The notes under the pieces are model-generated. The model did no database searches. It saw nothing but the letters and a program-made list of their open reading frames with translations, and was not told where the DNA came from. The position numbers were made by a program, and so were the translations under genes. Shown here piece after piece: positions 42,640 through 53,554 of a stretch of 64,000 bases of DNA (the first letter of the stretch is position 1; each line of letters opens with the position of its first letter). Where the stretch lies: NCBI GenBank assembly GCA_037176885.1, contig JAWWNJ010000209.1, positions 62,001-126,000 of the forward strand. The letters run 5' to 3'. The stretch is from Favolaschia claudopus (lineage: Eukaryota; Basidiomycota; Agaricomycetes; Agaricales; Mycenaceae).

Positions 42640-45331
42640 GTCAGATCTCTGGATCTGGACCCCCATCATTAGCACGTGCATCAGAGGGGGCAAAATATTA
42701 TTATTTGTTTGGGTACTGATGCGGAGGTGAATCGACGGGTTTTTTATTCAATGTACTGGGTCCCGTGCCAGAAAATTGCAAAAAAAGAAAGGGAAAAAGC
42801 GGAAGAAAGGGAGAAGCTCGTGGAGGACAAAGAAAGCTTGTCGCTGCTCAGAAAGCACCAAAAGCGGATGAATTGATGGTAAATCCACCTCAAATTGAAC
42901 GCGGTTCCTGCGCGAGGATGCGCGAGCTTTGCTTCATCTAAATATTTACTGGTTGTTTTGAGGAAGTAATTGTATTTGAATTGTAATATTGAATGAAAAT
43001 GAATCGAGATTCACATTGCTACTGTTGAAGATCCGGGTTAGTTTCGGAAATGTAACTTGAGTATCAATGAATCTCTATATAAATCAAGGTGTTTTACCTG
43101 AACAACTGTCGTAAGAGATCTGATTCTTCTTAAGACCAACTGGGAATATCAACCAGTTATGAGTTGCTTTCTAGTTGGAGGAGTAAGCGCGCGGCTTTAC
43201 AACTCTGAGACTAGCTCGATAGATCATGAAGAGAGCGCGAGGCTTCACTTAAGTTCACGCAAGGTTTACGGTAAATCTACGTAGATTAATAGAGGTAAGA
43301 AAGAGCTGTCGTTACATGAGGGAACGACTCCCTTTTATAATCTACAAGGATCAACTATAGAATATTCAAGAACTGAATGGAACCTTGAGGAAAGTAGCAG
43401 AATATTGTACTATACCTTCTCAATGACTCGTTCAGACGTCCCGAGTCATATTGAAGCTTATCGGTGTCGATCTGAGAGGGAGGATATGACGCTCTGCTGC
43501 TAAGTAGAAGAACTTAGTAGCATTGACATCATGGACGCGGTCTCATGATCAAGGAATGCCGAAAATGCGCCGAGCGCGCGTGAAGTCTTGCGGGCAAAGC
43601 CGAAAGTTGCCGATATCCATCACATAGCCCCCCCAGACTTCATGTGCGCGAAGAAGACTGAAGTAGATCACTCCACGAATGGGCCAGCCTGATAGTGATT
43701 CAACGCGGAAACCAAAAGTACAGACGCATAGTAGTCTAGCTACAGTATGCAATATTTGCGACTAGCGCAGCACATCATGAGGAAAGGATATAAGAGGTCG
43801 TCATAAATACGATGTTTTAAACCATCAGCTCAGCCAATAATTCCTGAACCGACCTTAGTTGACGACGCCGAATTCCGCGGGACAGCACATCATTTGCGGA
43901 TGCGGGAACGGGCGCAGCCTCGAGGAGAGGAACACGGATGGGAGGCACCGGCCAAGTCGTGATATATGAAATATCATCATGGCTGCCGATGAGGACATGC
44001 TCACAGTCGGGATTGAGCAGTCGAACAAGACCCCAGTGTCGCCTTTGCCCCAGATTCTGGCCAAGCAGGCTAGTGATGTTGGCCTTCCATTCGATCCCAT
44101 ACGATCATCCCCGGCAGCAGCCCATTTTTTCGAATCTTATAGTCATCCCAGCACCACAGAGGACTTGATTTCGTTTGTTTGACGCCGCCCTCGTGTTTCA
44201 AGCCTTCCCGAGTCGATACCGCCGACGACGATACAATTCACTGAACCAAAATCGACACACCTTGACTCACTTTCATCTCTCCTTCTCCAATTTTTTCCCT
44301 CCTCCTTTCCTTTCGAATTACATTCGGTTCGCGTTCGCCAGCGCACACCTACAATTTAATATTTCAGTTGGAAGGACTCAATTGCGACGCTTTCCTGCGA
44401 GTCCCATTGAATGGCCGTCTTCTAGTTATCGTTCGAGTTGCTGCCGTCGTTGCCAGTGACCGAGGACGGTCACAGACCATACACGTCGCGACGCGTCGTT
44501 CCGCATGGTTGAACATTCTCAGTTTCAGTCCCACACGTTGATCCGCCACAGCCATATGGCTGCTTTGATTCAGTTTTGATTTTGTTTATATACTTCATCC
44601 TCCTGTATTTTTTAGACCACCTTTCTATCGATATAGATTTCATTTTCTCGTCCTCTCGCATGATCTCATAGTCCCTCGCCGTCTCACTCGATGCTCGATC
44701 ACGCCTCCGTCTCGTCCCTCGTCGCCTACGCCTTCGGATTTCTAGTATATTCTTCTGTTTCTATTCATCTCAGCCAGTCGAGCTATGAGCAGGTGATGAG
44801 GTATTACTTACTATAACAATACTTTGCTTGCTTGTCATTGCGCCTACAGTAACGGCTGGTGTCGAGCCTAGGTTTATAGGTGAAATTTTTATTGCAGAGG
44901 AATCGGAGGTACTCCTAACTTAGGGTTACAAAACGCGAAATTTGAACAGCGAAAAAACCAAAATTGTGTGTACTAAACTCGCGAGTTTGAGGCAGGTAAT
45001 CAAGTCTTTCTCTGCCATTCTGCGTCTGCAACCCCGGACTCCTTCTTCCGGACCCCACAGTGAAAGTGAAATCTCCTAACCAAGAAATCAGCAATGGCCA
45101 GGCGACATTGATGCTGCTGCTGCACAGCCACCGGTCCCAGTGATCCGCAATCAAAAGCGCGAAATTGCCGTGCAAACAACACGGAAAACCGATTTTTCGA
45201 AGTTTTGCTCCAGTACGTTTGTAGATTACCTTCTTGCAATGCTATTTACACAATCCCACGATGTGAAAGTATCAATTACCAAATTGGGACTGCGACTTGT
45301 CACGAAGTTCGGTCCGCAACCAGACCATCTA
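42640..45331. other. Gene-poor stretch, nothing recognised
   Basis: Only short frames without motifs, AT-rich near 42880-43500. No inverted repeats with target duplications were found on reading. A small real gene here cannot be excluded. Confidence 0.4.
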
Positions 45332-45505
45332 TGTAAGGGCAACCTTTAGGACCCGAGATGTCTCGAGGGTCTAGCGAGGGAGAATCCAAAGTTAATCAAT
45401 TAAAGACGCTACTAGGAATACATTACAGTGCATCTAGCGAGGGAGAATCCAAAGAGAAGAAAGGCTAAGGATTCCCACACTAGGTGTGGCAAACATACTG
45501 TACCA
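45332..45505 (-). repeat. Truncated LTR of the Ty3 chromovirus family
   Basis: It starts TGTAAGGGCAACCTTTAGG like the LTRs at 20415 and 27162 and follows them, with more divergence, to about AAACATACTGTA. The remaining half of the LTR is absent. Confidence 0.75.
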
Positions 45506-45545
45506 TTTCGATCAATTCTCCCCGCCTGTGACGCGTGACCCAAAT

Positions 45546-46410
45546 TTTTTTTTTTGTATCAGCATTTTTATACCGCAACAAGTACACTATCTACTAAGAC
45601 GCGGTGCCCGAAGGGCGATAAATAAGGGAAGACGTAAGTAGGAGGGATTCGTCCGGGGGTGGTAGAGTATAGTCTCGGAGTGTAGAGTAAGTAGTGTGGA
45701 ATTTATGTGGCGTTGCGGCGGTTGCATAATGCATATTGCCAAGGATCATAAGGTGCTTAAACTACATAGAAGAAGGAAAGAAAAGGAAACATGAAGCCGG
45801 GCCACAAGGGCGCGCGGGTGTCGGCGGGTGAGGGAAATGAATAGCGGGGACACTTCTGTCCTGGGGGCATCATCTTGCGGGCGTTGCGCCTACCCGCCGT
45901 CGTCTTCGTCGTCTGACAACCAGGGGTCGGGTTCGTCTTCGAACGCGGGGAGCTCCGCCTTAGCGTACAGTCGTCCGGTTTTGGTGAATGCGCCGGATTC
46001 CTCAAGGAATTTGGCCAAGGCTTCAATGCCCTTACGTGTGCCCAGTATTTCGGGCAGGGACAAGTCCCTCGAGGCCTCTCGAAGTAGGTGGCGGTGGTCG
46101 TCGTAGCGTGGGCAGTCGCGCAGTATGTGCTCGCGGGTCTGGAGCCGTTCGCCGCAGGGGCAGTCAACGTTCTCGGATGGTACGAATTTTTCGTAGTACT
46201 CGCCTATGTACCCATGTCCGATTCTACATTGTGTCACCCTTCCAAAAATCTCGCGACCGAGTGTCTTGAAGTGGGGGGTGGGTTTCAGCGCCGGGGCTAT
46301 GCGATTAGCGCTGGCATAGCGTCCCGTTTTCGGGGTGTTCTTCCATTCCTTTTTCCAGGTGCGAGCCGTTTTCTCTTTCGATTTCCGCAGGGCGTTGGAT
46401 AGGGTGCCTG
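45546..46410 (-). mobile_element. 5'-truncated LINE with 13-bp TSD
   Basis: The 865-bp insert is flanked by GCGTGACCCAAAT at 45533-45545 and 46411-46423. A T-run follows the left copy (a poly-A tail on the minus strand). Long, variable duplications and a 5' truncation are the signature of target-primed reverse transcription. It carries the last part of the LINE polyprotein. A shorter related fragment lies at 54246-54384. Confidence 0.85.
45890..46410 (-). pseudogene. C-terminal end of a Tad-like LINE polyprotein
   Basis: Open from the truncation point to a stop at 45890: NALRKSKEKTARTWKKEW, TPHFKTLGREIFGRVTQCR, GHGYIGEYYEKFVPSE and the Cys/His cluster CPCGERLQTREHILRDCP. It ends in an acidic tail. 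This is the region after RT/RNase H in fungal Tad-type LINEs; the catalytic domains are missing. Confidence 0.75.
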
Positions 46411-46878
46411 GCGTGACCCAAATATTCGAACTTTGGATTTCTCAAAACACCCTGGAGCGCCGTGACACCCTAAAAAATTCGTAAATTTTTCAAATTACAG
46501 TACTCACCTCCTCAAACATTTTTAGAGCATTTGAGGCAAGTATGAATGAAGAACAACAGCTTGAAACCGAAATATTCACAGGGTGAGCAAAATTTGCAAG
46601 GTTTTGCATGGTTTCACTGCCAAAAAAGGTGTAATCAAGCCAGCCGCTATACTAAACGAGACTAGGTTGTACACTGACCATTGAACGGTGTTCAGGAGCA
46701 ATTTTGAGGAGGCAAAAACAGGTTGGATTGAATGAAATCGTACAGTATCTACGAATACTTGACCAGGCCCCGAGCTCCACAACTCGTTCCGTACTTCGAT
46801 GAAAACGGCAAGTTTTTATTCAATCTTCTTTTCCCGCAGATCTAACATTCAAACGGGTTTTTCAGGCAACCTCATCGG

Positions 46879-48960
46879 TATGGTTCGAGTCCCTGTTGAT
46901 GTGCTCGAACGTCTGAGAGGGAACGATCGATCCCCTGCGACTGAAATTCCCGCCATCGACAACTCCAATGCTCCTTCTTCTACCGCTACAACTCCGCTGC
47001 GGCACGTCGTAAATCGAAATCAAACTTAACAGGTTTGCTCTCTCTCTAATCGTATCTCGCTCCTCATGACTGATGATTTGTACGAACGTAGCGTCGTCTC
47101 ACAGTCCCGAGGTTATTCCTGAAACACCGTTTACCTGGGATTGCTGGCCAGACGGAGATCTCCGATTCTCATTAACAGCAGAACAGTTTCACGCTACGCA
47201 GGACCTGGGAACGAACTGGGTTATGGAAACAACCCGTACCAAGGGAAGCAGCCGTGCAAAGAATTGGCTGAAAGGGCGGGAAACACGGCGGCGCTGCTTA
47301 GGTGCTATAAAGTGCCAAGGAAGTAATTGTTCTATGCATCTTGTTCCGGCGGCTCGCAAGATCGAGCGCTTTCGCCAGCTGGAAGAAAAATGCGTAGAAT
47401 GCCGGTCGAGTTTAATGTCTCAATCCTGCAACGTCGAAACATCACTGTTTCAATTTGCGGGCGGTTATGTTTTTGTCAACTATGGTGTTCATACACACAC
47501 CACATTCACTCATTCGACAGCGCTGAAGCTCGACGGGTCGCTTGCATTTGCAGATTTCAATCCTCGGTTCCAAGTGCGAACTGCAGATACTTCCGCAATT
47601 GCCCCAGTCGTGGTAAGTCCGGCCTGAGTCGATTCATGCGATGACAATATTGACAACACTCCTTCAGGACGACTCGGACTCCGAACACTCGAACCGCTCA
47701 TACAATGAGAACGAGCCGAACACTGCCGCCTCTTTTTTGCCGGAAGAGCAAATGCAAATATTCAGCGACCGTGGATTTTCGGTGGTGAGTTTCTTCGTGA
47801 ATCAAAAAACCCCTTGCACTGATCATGTATTCTCAGCACTCAGCTGATGCTAGACATGAACCGCAAGGCGAGGGCGAATTACCAGTCTACGTTATTATTT
47901 CCCGTCTGTATTGATTCAAACCCGAATTCAGACGAGATGAATGATTTGCCGCCAGCTGCAGGACCTCTGTTCGGTATGGAAGGCAACCTTATCGGTTTTA
48001 TGTCGCGTAAGAACGGAATGGCACAGCCCACCACTCGTTCCGGTTCGCTCCTCCGCCTTTTTTCAGATAAGAAAATGTAGCTAAAACACCTCATCAGTAT
48101 CTGTTGATTCTGTTCCTGTACGCCAGATCACAGCTGCTGTTCGCCATGACAAGCCATCTCACCGGTCAGAGCGGCGTGAAAAGCGTTCAAAACCATACAA
48201 CAAACCTCCCCCCAGTGCCAGATCTCCCCCTGCCCCTCCCGTACCTCCTCTTCGCTCCGATCAACTGACCACAGAGCCCGCGTGGGATGGATATCCAGAT
48301 GGTTCGTTTGTCGAGATATACACTCTACAGTTCGCAGACAAAACCGGTAATCTTGCTGTCCACTGGGCAACTGGAAATCTAGGCGGTCGGGGCGGCTCGG
48401 CAGACGCCGAAAATTGGGAGGATGGCAAACTCACCAGGCGGGAGTGTCACGGTATCATTGAGTGCTCAAATTCTGAGTGCTCGATGACCGTTCGTCCTCT
48501 GAGTCGCCGCTCCAGAATCGCAGGCCAAACGGAAAAGCCATGTCGTGGATGCGGTGGGCAACTCGTCCACGATGATTGCGGGATTATCTCGACCCTGCAT
48601 ACATTTGCAGGGGGTGTTCGGTATAGCAATGGCGGAAGACATAATCACTCCCGTCCGACTTACCGGCTCCATTTGTCGCGAGCCGAGGGCGCAGCGGTTC
48701 GGGATATTGTCACTGAGCAACCTCACACTGGTCCGACTCAGCTGCTCGTCGGTCGCCACACCGCTAACGGCCCCGCACCATCCCTCGCAACAATATCTCC
48801 CGCGCTAATTAATGTCGACCGCATTGGCTACGAGCGCAACAAACACGTCCGTAAAGCACCAGGCTATGGCAGCGACCAGTTCATGAAAGGACTCTCGACT
48901 ATCATTTCCGAGCATCCCGACTTCATTCGCCACTATCAATTCCACGGTGAATGCCTATAA
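46879..48960 (+). pseudogene. N-terminal half of a DDE transposase with two GCM-like zinc modules
   Basis: Spliced frames start near MVRVPVDVLERLRGND (about 46879). Module 1 (about 47120-47540): WDCWPDGDLRF, KNWLKGRETRRRCLGAIKC, CSMHLVP, CVEC and GGYVFVNYGVHTH. Module 2 (48280-48660): WDGYPDGSFVEI, ENWEDGKLTRRECHGIIEC, CSMTVRP, CRGCGG and GGVRYSNGGRHNH. Cys and His spacing fits a WRKY/GCM-type zinc fold that binds DNA. The end (PALINVDRIGYERNK, SDQFMKGLSTIISEHP) is where the DDE domain of this basidiomycete family normally begins. The frame is instead cut by an inverted-repeat element at 48960. A separate C-terminal half lies at 62123-63525. Confidence 0.6.
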
Positions 48961-49085
48961 TTCGGTTGCGTCACTTCGGAGCACTTGACGTCACTTAAGA
49001 GTATTTCTCACCAAAAGTTTGGCGTGGAATTTTTCCCAAGTGCTCCAAAGTGACGCTAAGTGACGCTAAGACACGACAGCCGAAT
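48960..49085. mobile_element. Small inverted-repeat element beginning ATTCGG
   Basis: 126 bp from ATTCGG to CCGAAT with arms containing CGTCACTT and GGAGCACTT in opposite orientation. It ends the transposase fragment before it. No clear target duplication was found. A truncated copy is at 40946-41032. Confidence 0.55.
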
Positions 49086-49189
49086 GGAGCCTAATCGTCA
49101 TCCAGACGTCTTTCATGCGTGCCCATCTCGTGAAAACCACCATCATCGAGCAGGATGCAGTCAATGGTATTGTCTCCGACGTGCCCCTC

Positions 49190-49350
49190 CCCCCCTTCCC
49201 CCCCCCCCCCCCCCCCTTGTTGCTGTCCATTCCCCTCAGTTTTCTGTGGAGCCTGTAGCGCTTCACCCTGTCTTCGCCCGCCTGTGGCTGCTTCATGGTG
49301 AGCTGTTGTCTTCGCCCGCCTGTGGCTGCTTCATGGTGAGCTGTTGGTTG
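49190..49350. repeat. Poly-C tract and 39-bp direct duplication
   Basis: A run of about 18 Cs lies near 49199-49216. Directly after it, a 39-base unit (CTTCGCCCGCCTGTGGCTGC and following) is present twice in tandem at about 49271-49348. Confidence 0.6.
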
Positions 49351-49479
49351 TGGGCTGCCTGGGCTCCCTCGCCTTTGGGCGGAGTGCAGCGAGCTTCGTT
49401 TTGAACTTCATGCCCAATATATCAATGGCTTGCTTACGAATCCTCTGTCTCGTGAAGCTCAGGCCAATCCCGGCAGAAG

Positions 49480-49855
49480 CGATAGGGTGTTTCCTACTTG
49501 AAGAGATTATCTGCCGATGGGGTTGCCTGCCTGGATAGTGTCCGACAATGCTGGACAATTCCTAGCGGCATTAGCTTGACTTAACTCCAAATATGGGATT
49601 GTTGGGATTAGAATCTCCCCTTATAATTCTCAAGCGAATGGGCCAGTAGAGAGGGTTCATTGGGATATAAGACAGTCGCTATATAAAGCTACTGGAGGCC
49701 ACGCCAGAAAATGGTTTTGGTTTTTATCTCCAAGTCCTATGGGCTGATACTTAGAATCACTACGCGGCGCGCGGCCTGGGATGTTCTCCCTATTTTGCGG
49801 TCACAGGTGCTCATCCCACCATCCCTCTGGACTTGGACGAGACAACTTTGCATGT
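49480..49855 (+). pseudogene. Integrase relic of a Ty3-type element
   Basis: IVSDNAGQFLAALA, then GIVGIRISPYNSQANGPVERVHWDIRQ, GHARKWFWF and LGCSPYFAVTGAHPTIPLD follow in order with several stops. D-N-x-x-x-F and N-G-x-V-E-R are the second Asp and Glu regions of an integrase core. No LTRs were found. It is too broken to function. Confidence 0.6.
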
Positions 49856-50241
49856 TTGAAGCAGATGCCTGTGTAAGGGGGAGAAGGGCCCAGGAGCCAA
49901 GTCGATAACAAACCTGGGGATCAGAGATCCCCAGTGAACTACTTAGATACAAGAGGTGACGTAAGATATGACATAAGCGAGCACACAGCATGATGTCTTG
50001 GAGACAGAGAACTTCTGCCCAAGTCAGAAGACGTCCTAGCTGTGGAATCCCCTGACAGTCTGCATTGTTCGAAACCTAAAAGGGCAAAGAATGATTGAAG
50101 CCAAGCATCGGAAGGGACTGTACCGCATGGTCTATACTCCTTTGAGTGAAGATCCACATGCACTATTTGCTATGGATATCAATCACCTTCATCGAATATC
50201 TGGTCATACAAATTTCCAACTTTTACAGAAATCTGTTGCTA

Positions 50242-50620
50242 CAGCCGTTTTGGAAACAATATACGGGTTTTGATCGAGTGGTGCTCCTTCGTTTGTGCTT
50301 ACGTTTGTTGACGATTCTGTCATCGGCAAAGCCGGGAGCACCACTTTGTGGGGCGCTGCCGTACCACATCAAGTGCCGCTGGTCCCTTGTTTCGGCCCTT
50401 GCTCGCAAGTCATGGCCGTGTCGAGCTTTGGGCAAATAGCAGCTGAGTCTTAATCCTAAGTTCTGTTAAGCTCCTGTTTTTTCCTGGTGTTCTCTGGGTG
50501 GCGGAAGCAAAATTTAAAATTCGGCCGAAGTGGAGCTGGTGATGGGAAGCACAACAAAGGTAAGCACAAACGAGTGAGCACCAGTTGATCAAAACCCGTA
50601 TATTGTTTCCAAAACGGCTG
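50242..50620. mobile_element. Tc1/mariner-type MITE, family B
   Basis: 379 bp with inverted repeats beginning CAGCCGTTTTGGAAACAATA; the outer 34 bases are perfect and similarity continues for about 70. TA lies at 50240-50241 and 50621-50622. It is inserted in the copia coding region. The word TTGTTGACGATTCTGTCA in its left part recurs near 55888. Confidence 0.85.
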
Positions 50621-50623
50621 TAA

Positions 50624-51345
50624 AGGCCGACTTGGTGAAATTACATCCTTGACAGGAATCCCCAAATTCTGTGAACCCTGTGTTCTTGGGAAAGCGAAGA
50701 AATTACCATTTTCCAAAAGTACCAAAGCTCGTGGTCCTTTAGATATTGTATCATCTGATGTTAGTGGTCCAGTAACGCCTGAAGGCCCAGGTGGAATACG
50801 CTACTGGGTGGTCCTTATAGATCATCATTCCTCTGAGGTGTGGATTCTATTTGCCCAAAAGAAATCCCAAGTCTATTCGAAACTCAAAGAATGGCGAAAA
50901 TCTACTGAGGCTCATTTTCGTGTTCAAATTGCTAATTGGGAATTCTGTGAGGGCTGGACTCGATTCTTTCGCACAGATGGGGGTGGTGAATTCACGTCTC
51001 ATCAAATGGAAACAGAATTCAAATGTCTAGGCATCATCCATGAAACAACAGCACCTTACACTCCAGAGCAGAACGGAGTAGCAGAGCGAATGAATCAAAC
51101 ACTTGTTTCCAGAGCTGCAACTATGTTGATTGCCGGGTCTTAGCAATGCGAGCAGCTGTTATACTGTGAATAGAACACCTACTTCAGCACAGGAATTTGA
51201 GATCCCTCATGAGAAACTTTTTGACCGTCCAATAAACATACGACACCTGCAACCCTTTGGCTGTAGAGCTTATCCTCTGATTCCTAAAAAAAAGCGTCAC
51301 AAGCAGAAATTTGGGATAAAGCAAAGCGTTGCATCTTTGTTGGCT
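50624..51345 (+). pseudogene. Copia integrase
   Basis: GIPKFCEPCVLGKAKKLPFS carries the CxxC of the zinc part. SSDVSGPVTPEGPG has the first Asp, FRTDGGGEF the second and PYTPEQNGVAERMNQT the Glu. After a stop near 51140 the homology continues with VNRTPTSAQE, LFDRPINIRHLQPFGCRAY and, after a shift in an A8 run near 51290, DKAKRCIFVGY. Stops and shifts make it inactive. Confidence 0.8.
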
Positions 51346-51346
51346 A

Positions 51347-52298
51347 CAGTCGCAAACCCCGAAGCGAAACGGCACCAGGAAGCGAAACACTCGCCGAACA
51401 CAAGGTTAATGCTTTCCCCGGGGGCCGAATCTTTGCATACAGGCACCCCGCTATCTGAGTACCCAAACCACAAAAGGAATTGTGTTGAAACTCCTCTCGC
51501 TGCCGGCAAATGGCAATGGCCTTGTTTGTTTCAGCTTTGTTCAACGGCAGATGCACCAATGCGAAATATTATTTCTTCCTCTGGAATTGTAGCCGGTGAC
51601 ATACAGTAGTAATATAGAAAGTCATTTTGAGGCAGATTGCATCGAAAGTACTGAACAAACTGGTCGATTTGCGCAAGACTGGCTCAATTTGTTGTGTTTT
51701 GTAGTGTTTCGCTATCACGTTATTTGGCGATATTTGACTCGCCCCACAAATTGCTCTCGTTCTCAACGAAAACATAGTCGATTCACTTGATTCTTGATCG
51801 TAAGTGGTAGCCTGGAGAATGAACTATACAGTTGCGGCAAAATCAAATTACTTACCAAATATGGAAATTCTCATCAATCCCCTCCTTTTGCACCCAGATG
51901 AATGGTTGTTTCATGCGGTAAGCGGACAGAAATACTTAGAGGCTCCATCTTGTACGCCTGGTGTAGAAAAATTTGTGTCTTTGCATTGATGTTGGCTGGA
52001 TAGCCGCCAAGTTTGTGTATCAAAGTGCGGCCAAAATCAGTTGGAAGTATGATGAATTTGGTTATTTTTTGTGCCTAGATGTATTCAATCAAAGGAGTCC
52101 AGGCCTTTTGTGCCATTCCAGCCTACGTATGTTTTTTCTGTGCGGTCGGGCAGTTCTGATGAGAATTTCCTTATTTGGTATAGTAATTTGATCTTGCCCG
52201 CAACTGTAAGTCTATAACAAATTTCACCCGTTTCCGCTTCCTAGTCCACCCACAATCAAGCGAAAATGCTAAACGTTTCGCTTCGGGGTTTGCGACTG
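51347..52298. mobile_element. Tc1/mariner-type MITE, family C, interrupted by a family A MITE
   Basis: The ends CAGTCGCAAACCCCGAAGCG are perfect complements over 25 bases, with TA at 51345-51346 and 52299-52300. Without the 380 bases of the inner insertion the element is about 570 bp. It sits in the copia gene exactly at FVGY|HENS. Confidence 0.85.
51829..52206. mobile_element. Tc1/mariner-type MITE, family A, nested
   Basis: 378 bp starting CAGTTGCGGCAAAATCAAAT with a matching right end, TA at 51827-51828 and 52207-52208. About 50 bases of inverted repeat. Related to 39226-39599 through CAGTTGCGGCAA and GGAAATTCyCATCA. It lies inside the family C MITE and is therefore the youngest insertion of the three layers. 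Confidence 0.85.
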
Positions 52299-52399
52299 TA
52301 CCATGAAAACAGTAAAGCGTATGACTTGCTAGTATTCAACAAGATGGTTCTTATGGTGAAACCATCACATCTAGGCATGTTCGGTTTGATTCACCTATA

Positions 52400-53000
52400 G
52401 AACCAAAGCTTGAGGCACCTGCTACATCTAGGAAAGAATATGAGGATTTTGCTCAGACACTGCGGAAGAGGTCTACCCCATATTATGGTGATGATGACGA
52501 TGATGGTGAACTGGACACTTTGCCTCACCCGATACCAGGTTCAGTGGGGGATAATCTAAGTCAGGCTGATCCGCCGTCTACTGTCCATCCATCAAATAGG
52601 GGAGCTCCACCATTGCGCAAGGTGGCAGGCGTACGACAGGAACCTACTAGGCGGTCAACACGTCCACATGCAAGGGCACAACATCCCACTGCTGAGTACG
52701 ACAGAATAGCTGAAGGACCACAGCATCAGTCAAAAGCTGAGCGTGATGCAGAGAATGCAGCACGTAAACAGGCGAAAGAAAATGAAGCTTCTGTCGAACC
52801 AGACATTGAAGTCCCTGATGCTTCAGAGGCAGTCTTGCTGCTTCTCTCGATGATGCATGCTATTGAAGAAGCCTTTTTAGCTCAAAACCCTCTTGACCCT
52901 TCTAGTTGGCAAGAAGCACTGCAGTGTCCTAATGCTGAACATTGGAAAGCTGGACTTGAAGAGGAATAGTTTCCGAGCAAATGATGTCTATGATAAAAGT
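52400..53000 (+). pseudogene. Copia linker and start of RT
   Basis: From about 52400 the frame reads an acidic/basic linker (NRGAPPLRKVAGVRQEPTRR, STRPHARAQ) and then LLLLSMMHAIEEAFLAQ, LDPSSWQEALQCPNAE, the conserved beginning of copia reverse transcriptase. A stop follows AGLEEE and homology ends soon after (RANDVYD). The RT catalytic part is missing. Confidence 0.65.
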
Positions 53001-53009
53001 AGTAAAACG

Positions 53010-53554
53010 ACCCCATCTCACCGGCACCCATCATCCTTTTGCGCCTGTGACGTGTGCCAGCGTGTGCCATCAGAATTCACGGTTCAAAGCATATACCGTG
53101 TTTTGCACCCGGGTACGGGCTTATGGTTACCAATGCGATGGCAGAGGAAAAACACACCACTTGGGCAATGAACATACATAGTGTACATGTGTTCGTAACT
53201 GTAGCATGCATAGAGCAAATACTTTTCCCAGAGGCGTTCAATGGGAGTTGTGTTTCACAGTGTCCTTTGTACTTTTCACTCGGATCGATGAACATCAGAC
53301 GACCTTTGTTCCAAGTAGCGACTGTGTAATCAGTGTTAAAATTATCGTGTTGACTTCGATTTGAACTGTTCTGTGATTCAGAGTACAACACAAAGAGTAA
53401 GAAGCGACGAGATTCCAGCAGGCCTCGCAACCCTCAACAAGGCTTTAGAAGGGCGCTTCAGGCTGGGACACCTTCCAAGACCTTTCGAATTCACATGATC
53501 CCAGTACTGCTCCGGCCTTGGATTACCTTGTCAGTCCCGGGCCCCCTTTCAAGT
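53010..53554. other. Intergenic stretch, nothing recognised
   Basis: Separates the copia relic from the HMG gene. Only motif-free frames. Confidence 0.35.

Larger units (their letters stand above)
50040..53005 (+). mobile_element. Copia-type retrotransposon fragment carrying three MITEs
   Basis: The left end has VESPDSLHCS and HALFAMDINHLHRISGH, the GAG-pre-integrase region. The integrase follows, then PSSWQEALQCPNAEHWKAG, the start of the copia RT, where the element stops near 53005. Neither LTR was found. Three insertions lie at 50242-50620 and 51347-52298 (itself containing 51829-52206). Removing each with one TA joins the flanking coding sequence (SVAKGRLGEIT; FVGYHENSKAYDL). Confidence 0.7.

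Noticed and set aside
43855..44182. Overlapping frames on both strands near 44 kb as a gene
   Set aside because: Neither strand shows a domain motif or splice structure, and the frames are short.
46875..46900. GGTTCGAGTCCC, a possible tRNA T-arm
   Set aside because: No acceptor, D-arm or anticodon stem can be built around it, and it lies in the start of the zinc-module transposase frame.
49060..49404. 114-residue Pro-rich frame at the poly-C tract
   Set aside because: It consists of the end of an inverted-repeat element, a homopolymer and a tandem duplication, with no protein-like core.
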